A stretch of 34,022 bases of DNA from Methyloprofundus sp. (GCA_013138595.1 WTCM01000143.1:1-34022), one strand, 5' to 3'; counted from the stretch's first letter, positions 10,660 through 20,631 are shown. Translations and numbers: made by a program. Notes: generated by a model not told the origin, from the sequence alone.

Positions 10660-10751
10660 ATTACGGCTCCCGTTTAGATAAAGCACAGTATTAAAACTAA
10701 ATGGCTTTATATGACAGAAATGTTATAACTCACTAAAATGGGAACCGTAAT
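10660..10751. repeat. Inverted repeat upstream of gajA / downstream of ccmI
   Basis: attacggctcccgtttag (10660-10677) and ctaaaatgggaaccgtaat (10733-10751) are imperfect reverse complements. Confidence 0.55.
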
Positions 10752-10774
10752 GGCATCATAACTTTTAGTCTAAA

Positions 10775-12112
10775 TTACTCAACTACCTGATCAATCAATA
10801 AAGTAATTTCTACGCCTTGCTGTACTGAGACATTTTTAGCCGTGGCAAATAAATCCCCTTTTGCAGCTCTTGGGCTACCTGATAAGGCGACACGTGCGGT
10901 AATCTCAACAAAGTCAGCAGAGGATAATTTCGCCGTGGGCATCGCGGCTTTCGTATCATCTAATACGATAGTAATCGGCAGGTCTTTGACTTGCAAACGC
11001 TCTGCCGCTAATGGCATGGGCATTTTCGCTTTAGCAAACACAAAAATGCGTTCTTCTGGGTTTAACTTTGCTTTAAACGCTGGGCTAATATTTAAATGAA
11101 TGGTAATACTCGCTGACTGTGTGCTTGTCGATTTTTTTACAGGTGCAGCGGCTGGCTTAGCTTTAACGGCGGCAACAACAGGAACCGTCACACCCATTTT
11201 ACGCTGGGTTTGCGCAATCGCAGGATTGATAAATTGGCTAATTTGCGCTTTTCCTGCTTTGATCTTGGCTTTTTCCCATAAACTAATCGCATCGCTATAA
11301 CGGTCTTGTTGATATGCATGTAAACCTAATAAAATAAGCGCGGTCGGCTCTTCGGGGTCAACCGCTATCGCTTCATCCACCGCTTGTTGCGCTTCTGCAG
11401 TCATTTTCTCACCAGATAACTGGAATAATGTCTGTGCATAAGCCGCTTTGACTGAGGCGTAACCAGGGTTGTCTTTACCCACTAAGCCACTCATTTTCTT
11501 ATACACAGCAGAGGCTTCGTTGTACTTGCCCATTGCCATATAACTATTCGCAAGTAAAAACCATTTTTCTATATCTTGTGGGTTTTCTTCTAATTTAGCT
11601 TTGAGTGCGATCACAGCAGCATCAAAATCAGGCGCTTCGCTGCCCATATTTTGTGCTTGCGTAGGTGCTGCTCTTGTTCCTTCCTTGGGCATCACACCTG
11701 CAGGCTCGCCTAAAGCGAGGTATTCCTCATAGCCTTGACTCGCGCCTAATGATTGATAGGTTAAAATACTGACGATCACTAATGAACACGCCACACCGCC
11801 CATTACTAACCAATTCATTGCGCTGACTTGAGCAGGTCTTATACTTTGTTCTTCTATGGTTAATTGCACATCACCTAGTAAGTTCTTTTCTAATTCTGTT
11901 TTTAATAGATGAAAATCAGTCTCTTCTAAATTACCTTGTGCTTGCTCATACTCAAGCTCCGCTAAACGCTCTTGAAAAATATTAACATTTTCCTGCTTTT
12001 GCGAGACTTCTGGGTGACTATCTTGGCTTGCCTTATAAACAGCTAAAGGCCATAAGACAATCACTACGGCAAGTAATAACATCGCTGCAAACACAGCCCA
12101 TAATGTCATCAT
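10775..12112 (-). CDS. ccmI: Cytochrome c maturation protein CcmI (TPR)
   Basis: N-terminal TM, NIFQERLAELEYEQAQGNLEETDF, TPR region, last gene of ccm operon. Confidence 0.9.
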   Translation of the reverse strand: MMTLWAVFAAMLLLAVVIVLWPLAVYKASQDSHPEVSQKQENVNIFQERLAELEYEQAQGNLEETDFHLLKTELEKNLLGDVQLTIEEQSIRPAQVSAMNWLVMGGVACSLVIVSILTYQSLGASQGYEEYLALGEPAGVMPKEGTRAAPTQAQNMGSEAPDFDAAVIALKAKLEENPQDIEKWFLLANSYMAMGKYNEASAVYKKMSGLVGKDNPGYASVKAAYAQTLFQLSGEKMTAEAQQAVDEAIAVDPEEPTALILLGLHAYQQDRYSDAISLWEKAKIKAGKAQISQFINPAIAQTQRKMGVTVPVVAAVKAKPAAAPVKKSTSTQSASITIHLNISPAFKAKLNPEERIFVFAKAKMPMPLAAERLQVKDLPITIVLDDTKAAMPTAKLSSADFVEITARVALSGSPRAAKGDLFATAKNVSVQQGVEITLLIDQVVE

Positions 12113-12600
12113 GATTTTTTATCCTTTTTTATATGCAACAAATCATCCAACTGCTGCGTTTGCGTCGCGCTCAACTCTGTTGCTTCTGCTGTGGTATTCG
12201 CTTGCTTTTTTGCCCGCCCTCGTAAAATCCACGCAATACTGATTAAACCTAAAATAATAAATAAAGCAGGCCCATACCAAAGTAAGTAAGTTTGTGGTTT
12301 GACGCGTGGCTTATATAAAACAAAATCACCGTAACGCTCAACCATATAATCAATAATTTCTGGGTTGCTTTTATCAGCTTCTAGCATTTGCTGAATTTTA
12401 GTGCGTAAATCTTTGGCAATTTCCGCATTAGAATCGGTGAGGTTCTGATTTTGACATTTTGGACAACGCAATTCATAAGCAAGCTCTTGAAAACGTTTTT
12501 CTTTTTCAGGGTCTTTAAACTCATACACATCAATCGCTGCTGACAGCATAAAGCTACTCAGCAGTAAGATAAAAGCAAGCATTCCTTTAATTTTTAACAC
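12109..12600 (-). CDS. ccmH: Cytochrome c maturation protein CcmH
   Basis: ELRCPKCQNQNLTDSNAEIAKDLR, MVERYGDFVLYKPR. Confidence 0.95.
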   Translation of the reverse strand: MLKIKGMLAFILLLSSFMLSAAIDVYEFKDPEKEKRFQELAYELRCPKCQNQNLTDSNAEIAKDLRTKIQQMLEADKSNPEIIDYMVERYGDFVLYKPRVKPQTYLLWYGPALFIILGLISIAWILRGRAKKQANTTAEATELSATQTQQLDDLLHIKKDKKS

Positions 12601-13123
12601 TGTCCCACCCTTTGATAATCGCTTGTATTTCTTGCCAAGCAGCGGGTGTTACCACGCCGACATGACGATGACGAATCTTGCCCTGTGCATCCAGTAAATA
12701 CGTTTCTGGTGCGCCGTACACGCCTAAATCTAGCCCTAACATACCATCTTCATCATAGATATTAAATTGATAAGGATCGCCGAGCTGGCGCAACCAGTTA
12801 ATGGCTGCGGCACGCTCATCTTTGTAATTTAAACCAATAATTTCAAGATTACCTTGTGCAGCAATCGCTAATAATTGCTCATGCTCTTGACGACAAGACG
12901 GACACCACGTTGCCCAGACATTGACTAAGACAGGCTTACCAACAAAGTCTTTTTTTGTTAAGACACGGTCAGGTTGCTGCAGTGCCGTAACTGAAAATTC
13001 AGGAAACGGCTTATCTAATAAAGCAGACGGTAATTCACGCGGGTCGATGCTTAAGCCTTTCCATAAAAAGCCGCCTAAGATCATAAATAAGACCAGCGGG
13101 ATAAATAATAATAACCTAGGCAT
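12587..13123 (-). CDS. ccmG: Thiol:disulfide interchange protein CcmG/DsbE (ORF 12587-13168; MPRLLL start at 13123 preferred)
   Basis: VNVWATWCPSCRQEH, GLNYKDERAAAINWL, YGAPETYLLDAQGKIRHRHVG. Confidence 0.95.
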   Translation of the reverse strand: MPRLLLFIPLVLFMILGGFLWKGLSIDPRELPSALLDKPFPEFSVTALQQPDRVLTKKDFVGKPVLVNVWATWCPSCRQEHEQLLAIAAQGNLEIIGLNYKDERAAAINWLRQLGDPYQFNIYDEDGMLGLDLGVYGAPETYLLDAQGKIRHRHVGVVTPAAWQEIQAIIKGWDSVKN

Positions 13124-15077
13124 TAGCCACTCTCCCGCGTGTTTTTTTCTTACGGTAACGTTTATCAAATACCGTTAATAAACCGCCTAAAGACATTAAT
13201 ATTCCACCCAGCCATAACCAACGTACATAGGGTTTATAATGCACACGCACTGCCCATGCTTCGCCATTATTAAGCGGCTCACCTAAGGCAACATATAAAT
13301 CTCTAAATAAACCTGCATCTATATCGGCTTCGGTCATCATATTTCGTTTAACGTTATAGCGACGTTTTTCAGGGTGTAAGGTAGTAACGCTTTGCCCATC
13401 TTCGGTAATCACTATCGTGGCTTGATCCGCCATATAGTTCGGTCCTTTGACAACTTTTGTACCTTCAAAGGTAAATAAATACCCTGCTAGCTCAACATGA
13501 TCGCCTTTTGCCATACGCATATCACGCTCTTCACTATAAGTGGACACTAGCGTAATACCAATCGCGGTCACGGCTACGCCAATATGGGCAACCATCATGC
13601 CGTAATAACTCATAGAGAGCTGTGAGAGTTTTGTTTTAATCGTAGTGGCATTACGGAATTTACTAATAAATTCGCGTACCACTGTGCTAATCACCCATAA
13701 ACTGACACTCATGCCTAGAAAAACACGGAAATCAAAACCACCGCCATAAGCAAAAGGGAAAATTAAACCTATCACTAAACTAACCACAGCAGGTAGCCAT
13801 AGCGTTTTAATCACGGACTCTTGCGAGGTTTCACGCCATCTCACCGCAATAGAAATACCCATTGCAATAGACATTGTACCCATAATGGGGACAAAAACCG
13901 CATTGAAATAAGGAGGACCCACAGAAATTTTTCCTGAACCTAGCGCGTCAATTAATAAAGGATATAAAGTACCCAGTAAAACAGTCACAGCCATCACTGT
14001 TAAGAAGACATTATTCACTAACAATAAAACTTCACGGGATAACCATGAAAAACTCGATTCACTTTTAACACTGGGTGCTTTTAAAGCATAAATCGTTAAA
14101 GAGCCACCCATTGTAATGGCAAGTAACATTAGGATAAAAAAACCACGTTCAGGATCACTAGCAAAAGCATGGACTGAGGTTAATACCCCTGAACGTACTA
14201 AGAATGTGCCTAATAAGCTTAAAGAAAAAGCAAAAATAGCGAGTAATAAGGTCCAACTTTTAAACACACCGCGTTTTTCTGTAACCGCTAAAGAATGCAC
14301 TAAGGCTGTTCCGACTAACCACGGCATGAGTGACGCATTTTCAACAGGATCCCAGAACCACCAACCGCCCCAGCCTAATTCATAATAAGCCCACCAACTC
14401 CCTAAAGTAATGCCTAAACCTAGAAAAGACCAAGCAATATTTGTCCAAGGACGTGACCAACGCGCCCATGCAGCATCCATTCTGCCTGATAATAAGGCGG
14501 CTAAGGCAAAGGCAAAGGCGACAGAAAATCCGACATAGCCCATATATAACATGGGAGGATGTACAATTAAACCAAAATCTTGCAACAAGGGGTTTAAATC
14601 GGCTCCATCTGCTGGATAACTGGGTAAATAACGGGCAAACGGGCTGGAAGTAATCAGTAAAAATGAAATAAAACCAGTACCGACCATTCCCATAATAGAT
14701 AAAACGCGTGCGAGCATATCTAAGGGTAAGGCTTTACTAAAGCGACTGACAGCAAACGTCCAACCACATAAAATTAACGCCCATAATAATAAAGAGCCTT
14801 CATGGCCGCCCCAAATCGCGCTGAGCTTAAATTGGATGGGCATTTGACTATTCGAGTGCTGTGCCACATACACCACCGAGAAATCATCCGTCGCAAAGGC
14901 ATAGCCTAAACAAAGAAAACTGATAATCATAAATAAGAATTGCCCCAGCGCCAGTGGCTTGGCAAAACTCATCCACATTTCATTGCGTGTTGCCGCACCC
15001 ACCATGGGCACAACCGCTAATATAACAGACAGTAATAAGCCAATAATTAAAGCAAATTCACCTATTTCAGGGGTCAT
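13116..15077 (-). CDS. ccmF: Heme lyase CcmF
   Basis: [53 protein letters not shown]. Confidence 0.98.
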   Translation of the reverse strand: MTPEIGEFALIIGLLLSVILAVVPMVGAATRNEMWMSFAKPLALGQFLFMIISFLCLGYAFATDDFSVVYVAQHSNSQMPIQFKLSAIWGGHEGSLLLWALILCGWTFAVSRFSKALPLDMLARVLSIMGMVGTGFISFLLITSSPFARYLPSYPADGADLNPLLQDFGLIVHPPMLYMGYVGFSVAFAFALAALLSGRMDAAWARWSRPWTNIAWSFLGLGITLGSWWAYYELGWGGWWFWDPVENASLMPWLVGTALVHSLAVTEKRGVFKSWTLLLAIFAFSLSLLGTFLVRSGVLTSVHAFASDPERGFFILMLLAITMGGSLTIYALKAPSVKSESSFSWLSREVLLLVNNVFLTVMAVTVLLGTLYPLLIDALGSGKISVGPPYFNAVFVPIMGTMSIAMGISIAVRWRETSQESVIKTLWLPAVVSLVIGLIFPFAYGGGFDFRVFLGMSVSLWVISTVVREFISKFRNATTIKTKLSQLSMSYYGMMVAHIGVAVTAIGITLVSTYSEERDMRMAKGDHVELAGYLFTFEGTKVVKGPNYMADQATIVITEDGQSVTTLHPEKRRYNVKRNMMTEADIDAGLFRDLYVALGEPLNNGEAWAVRVHYKPYVRWLWLGGILMSLGGLLTVFDKRYRKKKTRGRVANA

Positions 15078-15511
15078 TGAGCCGCCTCCTGCTTTTTCTT
15101 CATTGACTCGGCAATTTCGGGTGGCATATAATTTTCATCATGCTTTGCCAATACTTCATCGGCTTGAAAAACACCGTTGGCATCCATGGTTCCTTGGGCA
15201 ATAATTCCCTGCCCTTCACGAAATAGATCAGGCAAAATGCCTGTAAATTCCACGAGCACCTGTTTTTCATAATCGGTAATCGCAAACTGGACTTTTAAGG
15301 AATCAGTCGAACGTTTAATACTATTATCCACCACCATACCACCTGCACGAATCCGCGCGCCGACAGGGGCTTCGCCGTTAGCAATTTGGCTAGTAGAATA
15401 AAATAAATTAATATTTTCACTGAGTGAAAACATCACTAAACCAACAATTAAAGAAGTACCAAATACTAAGCCTAAAATAATCGTTAATCGTTTCTTTCTC
15501 TTGGGGGTCAT
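15074..15511 (-). CDS. ccmE: Cytochrome c maturation chaperone CcmE
   Basis: [52 protein letters not shown]. Confidence 0.97.
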   Translation of the reverse strand: MTPKRKKRLTIILGLVFGTSLIVGLVMFSLSENINLFYSTSQIANGEAPVGARIRAGGMVVDNSIKRSTDSLKVQFAITDYEKQVLVEFTGILPDLFREGQGIIAQGTMDANGVFQADEVLAKHDENYMPPEIAESMKKKQEAAQ

Positions 15512-15690
15512 ACGCTTCCCTGTTCACGTCTTAAGCGACGCTTTGCATTAATAAAAAACTGTCTTTTAAGTAAATAAGCCGCAAGGATATTATAAATAAA
15601 TATCGCCAGCCCAATACCATAGCTGAGCCACACATACAGCCCATGTGTCCCCATCTGTAAAAAATCAGCAAATGATGTAAAATTTCCCAT
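15508..15690 (-). CDS. ccmD: Heme exporter protein CcmD
   Basis: Small single-TM protein [28 protein letters not shown] in correct operon position. Confidence 0.92.
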   Translation of the reverse strand: MGNFTSFADFLQMGTHGLYVWLSYGIGLAIFIYNILAAYLLKRQFFINAKRRLRREQGSV

Positions 15691-15708
15691 TTTTGAATCC
15701 TTTTTTAA

Positions 15709-15745
15709 AACTATTTCTGATAAAACTTGATAGAAGCAAAGTCTT
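15709..15745 (-). pseudogene. Possible truncated RelE-like toxin remnant (L/M-KDFASIKFYQK*)
   Basis: Frame overlapping the end of the antitoxin-like ORF reads TTG-AAA-GAC-TTT-GCT-TCT-ATC-AAG-TTT-TAT-CAG-AAA-TAG; resembles the N-terminus of toxins following this antitoxin type, then stops. Confidence 0.35.
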
Positions 15746-15868
15746 TCAAATTTCTGTAGCCTTGCCCGCGCTATATTCTTCTAATGCTTCTTTGGCAAGC
15801 GCATCAAGCTTTCCTGATGCTGCATCTTGTTCTATTTGTGCATCCCACGTATCTGAATCAAAAGTCAT
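15746..15868 (-). CDS. 40-aa antitoxin-like small protein (MTFDSDTWDAQIEQDAASGKLDALAKEALEEYSAGKATEI)
   Basis: Below ORF-track cutoff; W-D-x-Q-I-E-x-D-x-x-x-G-K-L-D-x-L-x-x-E-A-L-x-x-Y/F-x-A-G-K pattern resembles small antitoxins encoded directly upstream of RelE-like toxins. Confidence 0.5.
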   Translation of the reverse strand: MTFDSDTWDAQIEQDAASGKLDALAKEALEEYSAGKATEI

Positions 15869-15893
15869 AAATGAATATTGCAATTTTATTATA

Positions 15894-16169
15894 TTATGAA
15901 AATATTTCATCTAATGAATTTGCCGTTAAGATACGACCTACCCATACATCCAGCTGTTGCTTATCTGCTGAATTAACTTGTAATTCTATTGCTTCGGGGA
16001 GTTTAATAAATTTTAGTTTAAGTAGTTTTAATAAGGTTTGAGCTTCACCTCGTGCTTCACCTCGTGCTTCACCTCGTGCTTCACCTCGCGCTTCACCTCG
16101 CGCTTCACCTCGTGCTTCACCTCGTGCCTCACCTTCTCGAATCCACTGTGGTATACGGTCTGCTAACAT
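15894..16169 (-). CDS. Candidate intragenic small protein (Rpn_S-like, 91 aa), in-frame internal start within the Rpn gene
   Basis: ATG at 16169 (residue 244, MLADRIPQWIREGEAR...) preceded by GGAG at 16179-16182 with 9-nt spacing. Confidence 0.4.
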   Translation of the reverse strand: MLADRIPQWIREGEARGEARGEARGEARGEARGEARGEARGEAQTLLKLLKLKFIKLPEAIELQVNSADKQQLDVWVGRILTANSLDEIFS

Positions 16170-16898
16170 TGTTTTAATCTCCACTAAATCGTTAATCTCA
16201 GTTTTTTGCTGTTGCAATTCATCTGAAGGACGTAGTAATACTCTATTAATCCAAATACTAAAACTACGTCTTAATCGAGTCTGTTCGGGACTTGATAGCC
16301 ATTCTATCAAGCTAGAAATAACCTCAAGTATATCATCATCAGAATTGGAATTTTCTAAGCGAAAAATAGCGGCAACTAGATTTTTTAGTGGAATTAATTC
16401 ACTGGGCTTATAACTTCCCTCATCCAATATTAAATATTTCAGTGACGGTAAATATTGCTCTAAACCACCAGGCAAACTAACAATTAAATCTTTTAATTCT
16501 GTTGCTGCATTCCAGCGTTGTTGACCATTATAAAGAACCACTGGAAAAACAGGCGGTAATAATTTATCAGCGGGTAGTTGTTTAGCTTTAATAAGGTCTT
16601 GATACAACAAGCCCATATAAGTCATTAGCCTGACAGCCATAAACTTATCGATAGTTGATTGAAATTCAATTAATAAATAAACATAAATCCAGCTTTGCTG
16701 ATATTTAACACGCCAAATCACATCATCTTCACGCCCACGTAAATCATCACTGACATAACTTCCTGAAACTTTTTCTAAAGTACTAAAGTCCAGTTCATTT
16801 ACCCATTCTTCATGCACAAAGCCCTGCAATAAATCAATAATAATTTCAGGTTCAGAAAAAAGCAATTTATAAGAATGATCGTGACTCGCCTTTGCCAC
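15894..16898 (-). CDS. Rpn-family recombination-promoting nuclease / PD-(D/E)XK putative transposase
   Basis: HDHSYKLLFSEPEIIIDLLQGFV, VSDDLRGREDDVIWRVKY...WIYVYLLIEFQSTIDKFMAVRLMTYMGLLYQDLI, PPVFPVVLYNG; GTG start overlapping the ccmC TAG by one base. Confidence 0.88.
   Translation of the reverse strand: MAKASHDHSYKLLFSEPEIIIDLLQGFVHEEWVNELDFSTLEKVSGSYVSDDLRGREDDVIWRVKYQQSWIYVYLLIEFQSTIDKFMAVRLMTYMGLLYQDLIKAKQLPADKLLPPVFPVVLYNGQQRWNAATELKDLIVSLPGGLEQYLPSLKYLILDEGSYKPSELIPLKNLVAAIFRLENSNSDDDILEVISSLIEWLSSPEQTRLRRSFSIWINRVLLRPSDELQQQKTEINDLVEIKTMLADRIPQWIREGEARGEARGEARGEARGEARGEARGEARGEAQTLLKLLKLKFIKLPEAIELQVNSADKQQLDVWVGRILTANSLDEIFS
16042..16134. repeat. Coding tandem repeat, about 8 copies of 12 bp (GEAR units)
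   Basis: gcttcacctcgt/gcttcacctcgc units; encodes GEARGEARGEARGEARGEARGEARGEARGEA. Confidence 0.95.
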
Positions 16899-17653
16899 TA
16901 TTTACCATACTCCTGAACCACTTTTGTGACCCACTCACTACGCTTTTCTCGCTCTAAAACTTCAATACGCGCACGGCTCATTAAGATCACGGCAAAAAAA
17001 CAATAAAAACCTAATACCATAATCAGTAAAGGGATCCACATTTCTGGAGGCATCGCTGGCTTTTCTGTCAAGGTAAACGTTGCAGGTTGATGTAAGGTAT
17101 TCCACCATTCCACTGAATATTTAATAATGGGAATATTCACTAAGCCGACTAAAGATAAAATAGCCGTGGCTTTATCAGAGCTTGCCTTATTTTCAAACGC
17201 GGAATTTAAGGCAATCACGCCAATATATAGGAATAATAATACCAACATTGCGGTTAAACGTGCATCCCAAACCCACCAAGCTCCCCATGTGGGTTTACCC
17301 CAAATAGCACCTGTTGCCAGAGACATCACGGCAATTGACGCACCAATCGGTGCACAAGCACCTGCAACAACATGAGCAATTTTCATTTTCCAAATTAAAC
17401 CCACCGCGCCTGCAATCGCCATCATCATATAATAGGACTGCGCCAGAATAGAGGACGGTACATGAATATAAATAATCCGAAAACTATTGCCTTGTTGGTA
17501 ATCTGCGGGAGCAAAGACCAAGCCCCAGACCGTTCCTGTTACCAATAACAGCACAGCGGCAACGGTAAACCAAGGTAGCAACTTACCTGTAATCTCATAA
17601 AACCAGCGCGGTGAGGCAAGTTGATAAAACCATCTTGGCATTTTTATTTTCAT
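16898..17653 (-). CDS. ccmC: Heme exporter protein CcmC
   Basis: FRIIYIHVPSSILAQSYYMMMA, GKPTWGAWWVWDARLTAMLVLLFLYIG, NTLHQPATFT. Confidence 0.98.
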   Translation of the reverse strand: MKIKMPRWFYQLASPRWFYEITGKLLPWFTVAAVLLLVTGTVWGLVFAPADYQQGNSFRIIYIHVPSSILAQSYYMMMAIAGAVGLIWKMKIAHVVAGACAPIGASIAVMSLATGAIWGKPTWGAWWVWDARLTAMLVLLFLYIGVIALNSAFENKASSDKATAILSLVGLVNIPIIKYSVEWWNTLHQPATFTLTEKPAMPPEMWIPLLIMVLGFYCFFAVILMSRARIEVLEREKRSEWVTKVVQEYGK

Positions 17654-17677
17654 CTATGAAGTCCTTTAGGATAGAGG

Positions 17678-18346
17678 TTAACTACGAACACTAATTTTTA
17701 AAGCTGCCGAAATGGCAAAGGGGGCAAGCATTAAGCTTAAGACTAAAATAGCGGCTAATAAGGCTAAATACCCTTGAATTCCTAAGCCCATTGCCCCTGC
17801 TTGAACAGTACCAGCACCGAATATTAGCACAGGTATATATAGAGGGAGAACTAATAAAGAAATTAAAACGCCGCCTTTTCTTAAAGCCACGGTTAATGCG
17901 GCTCCAATTGCCCCCATTAAGCTTAAGGTAGGCGTACCTAATAACAGACTCACCACCAATGAAAAGTAACCTTGTTCTGGTAAAAAGAACATCATTGCTA
18001 CTAAAGGCGAAATAATCGCTAAGCAAAAACCACTCACCAGCCAATGTGTGAGCACTTTCGCTAAAACGACTAAGTATAAGGACTCTGAACTCACCAGCAT
18101 TTGTTCTAAAGAGCCATCTTCATAATCAGTACGGAAAATGCCATCGACCGATAATAAACAGGCTAGCAGTGCAGCGACCCAAATAACACCAGGAGCCACT
18201 TCTGATAAAAATGTGGGGTCAGGGCTGACACCTAATGGAAATAATACCGCTACCATTAAAAAAAAGGCTAAGGGGTTAATAATATCGTTACGATGACGAA
18301 ACACTAATAATAAATCACGCTTTAGCGCACTCATAAAGAAATTCAT
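17678..18346 (-). CDS. ccmB: Heme exporter protein CcmB
   Basis: FRHRNDIINPLAFFLMVAVLFPLGVSPDP, LFRTDYEDGSLEQML-type motif (here IFRTDYEDGSLEQMLVS). Confidence 0.97.
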   Translation of the reverse strand: MNFFMSALKRDLLLVFRHRNDIINPLAFFLMVAVLFPLGVSPDPTFLSEVAPGVIWVAALLACLLSVDGIFRTDYEDGSLEQMLVSSESLYLVVLAKVLTHWLVSGFCLAIISPLVAMMFFLPEQGYFSLVVSLLLGTPTLSLMGAIGAALTVALRKGGVLISLLVLPLYIPVLIFGAGTVQAGAMGLGIQGYLALLAAILVLSLMLAPFAISAALKISVRS

Positions 18347-18972
18347 CGTATCGCCACCTCATCCAAATTAACGGGGCGTATCGTTTTATTAGGAATGCTT
18401 AAATCATGGTGCGTAGTCAAAATAACCGAGCCACCTGCATGAACATGTGCCGCAATCAAAGCTTCTTTTTCACTCACGCCTTTTTTATCCAAAGCAGTGA
18501 AAGGCTCATCTAAAATCCATAAGGGTGCATTACTCAAATATAAACGCGCCAAACCGACACGGCGTTGCTGCCCAGCCGAAAGACTGTGACAAGGTACATC
18601 TTCAAAGCCGTATAAACCCACTTGTTTTAAGGCTTGCATAATTGTACATTTATTAAGGCTTTTATCGAGTTGGCTCATCCATTGCAAATTTTCTTCTGGC
18701 GTTAAACTTGCCTTAACCCCCGCTAAATGCCCCACGTATAGCATGGATTGATAATAATCATCACGGACTTCTTCTAAAGCTTGTCCTTTCCACAACAGGT
18801 CACCCGTATAGGCATCTGATAAACCACATAAAATACGTAATAAGGTGGTTTTACCGCTACCATTTTGACCAATAATTTGTACCACCTCGGCGGTATCAAT
18901 TTTTAATGCAAAGCTGGAGAATAAAACCCGTTCATCACGTTCGCAAAATAAATTTTTGACTTCTAGTGTCAT
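18343..18972 (-). CDS. ccmA: Heme ABC exporter ATP-binding protein CcmA (ORF to 18984; start at 18972 preferred)
   Basis: IIGQNGSGKTTLLRILCGL, LSAGQQRRVGLARL, LWILDEPFTALD. Confidence 0.96.
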   Translation of the reverse strand: MTLEVKNLFCERDERVLFSSFALKIDTAEVVQIIGQNGSGKTTLLRILCGLSDAYTGDLLWKGQALEEVRDDYYQSMLYVGHLAGVKASLTPEENLQWMSQLDKSLNKCTIMQALKQVGLYGFEDVPCHSLSAGQQRRVGLARLYLSNAPLWILDEPFTALDKKGVSEKEALIAAHVHAGGSVILTTHHDLSIPNKTIRPVNLDEVAIR

Positions 18973-19109
18973 AAAATATAACAAATTCCTTGTTTAAAGT
19001 GGCTAGTAATTTACTTTAAATACTTTTCTAGGGGCAACGAAAAAGGTGGGGGATCATCCAAGTTGACGATATTTATTTAATACCAGAGTAAAGTAAAGCT
19101 ATATCCCGA

Positions 19110-19133
19110 TAAAGCGGGCTAAAGCCCGCTTTA
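19110..19133 (-). terminator. Hairpin downstream of manC, possible terminator
   Basis: taaagcgggct aa agcccgcttta, 11-bp perfect arms. Confidence 0.5.
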
Positions 19134-19137
19134 CATC

Positions 19138-20538
19138 TTAAGCCCTACCGTATTTATCCTCATAGCGAACAATATCATCTTCGCCTAAGTAACTACCTGA
19201 TTGCACTTCCACCATTTCCAATGGAATCACCCCAGGGTTTTCTAAACAATGGATAACACCTAAAGGAATATAAGTCGATTCATTTTCTGATAGCAAAATG
19301 GTTTCTTCACCTTTGGTTACTAAGGCTGTACCTTTTACCACCACCCAATGCTCTGCACGGTGATGATGTTTTTGTACTGACAGTTTTGCACCAGGTTTAA
19401 CCACGATACGCTTAGTTTTATGTAGTTCACCAATATCTACCGAATCATAATGCCCCCAAGGTCGGTAAACCTTACGATGCTGCGTTGCTTCTGCGCGTTT
19501 ATCTCGCTTTAATTGTTCAACAATTTTCTTAACATCTTGCACTTTATCAATCGGGGCAACCATTACCGCATCATCAGTTTCCACAACAACCATATCTTTC
19601 AAGCCAATCACGGCAACCAATTTATTCGCAGAATGAATATAAGAATTCTGCGTATCTAATGCTAAAACATCCCCTGTTAAGGCATTGCCTAAAGCATCCT
19701 TATCGGTGACTTCCCATAGTGCTGACCATGAGCCAACATCACTCCATTTTGCATCTAAAGGAATCACTACTGCTTTATCGGTTTTTTCCATCACCACATA
19801 ATCAATAGAATCTGATGGGCATTGGCTGAAAATGTCTTCAGCGATACGTACAAAATCAGTATCCGTTTCTGCGTGTTCGTAAGCTTGTTTACAGATGGTC
19901 AGCATACCGGGTGCAAACTTCTCTAATTCTTCTAAATAACGTGAAGCTTTAAAAGCAAACATGCCGCTATTCCAGTAAAACTCACCACTGTCCACATAGC
20001 CTTGCGCGGTCACAGCATCTGGTTTTTCTACAAACTCGGCAACTTTATAAGCTTCACCAACGCCCTCCACAGACCGTTTAATATAACCATAACCTGTTTC
20101 AGGCGCTGTAGGCACAATACCAAACGTCACTAAAAAGTCATCTTCTGCGAGTTGATTTGCTTGCATCACTGCTTGCTGAAAAGCCGCTACATCTTCAATC
20201 ACATGATCTGCAGATAAAATTAACAATACATCATTAGGGTTCTTTGCAGCTAAAGCAGCTAAGGCAACGGCAGGCGCTGTATTTTTGCCAACTGGCTCCA
20301 ATATAATTGAATCTGCTTGTATATTAATAGCACGTAACTGCTCGGCCATCACAAAGCGGTGCGCTTCATTACAAACCGCAATCGGTGCTTGCAATTGCTC
20401 TAGCCCTTCTAAACGTAATACCGTTTCTTGTACCATCGTGGCATCAGATACTAGAGGTAAAAACTGTTTTGGATAAGCACCTCGTGATAAAGGCCATAAG
20501 CGAGTTCCTGAGCCGCCAGAGAGAATTACAGGTATCAT
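19138..20538 (-). CDS. manC: Mannose-1-phosphate guanylyltransferase / mannose-6-phosphate isomerase (bifunctional)
   Basis: IPVILSGGSGTRLWPLSRGAYPKQFLPL, FVEKPDAVTAQGYVDSGEFYWNSGMF, cupin HHHRAEHWVVVKGTA. Confidence 0.96.
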   Translation of the reverse strand: MIPVILSGGSGTRLWPLSRGAYPKQFLPLVSDATMVQETVLRLEGLEQLQAPIAVCNEAHRFVMAEQLRAINIQADSIILEPVGKNTAPAVALAALAAKNPNDVLLILSADHVIEDVAAFQQAVMQANQLAEDDFLVTFGIVPTAPETGYGYIKRSVEGVGEAYKVAEFVEKPDAVTAQGYVDSGEFYWNSGMFAFKASRYLEELEKFAPGMLTICKQAYEHAETDTDFVRIAEDIFSQCPSDSIDYVVMEKTDKAVVIPLDAKWSDVGSWSALWEVTDKDALGNALTGDVLALDTQNSYIHSANKLVAVIGLKDMVVVETDDAVMVAPIDKVQDVKKIVEQLKRDKRAEATQHRKVYRPWGHYDSVDIGELHKTKRIVVKPGAKLSVQKHHHRAEHWVVVKGTALVTKGEETILLSENESTYIPLGVIHCLENPGVIPLEMVEVQSGSYLGEDDIVRYEDKYGRA

Positions 20539-20631
20539 ATTGTTCCTTGGTTCATTTTAATGAACAGAGTAGTTTACAAAACATTTCTTAAAAAGTAAAA
20601 AAACAGACCGGCAAAATGAAAACTTATTCAC

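Noticed and set aside
14116-14385. 89-aa plus-strand ORF inside ccmF
   Set aside because: Antisense to a strongly supported ccmF with no family features
15693-15899. 68-aa plus-strand ORF
   Set aside because: Antisense to the antitoxin-like ORF; no supporting features
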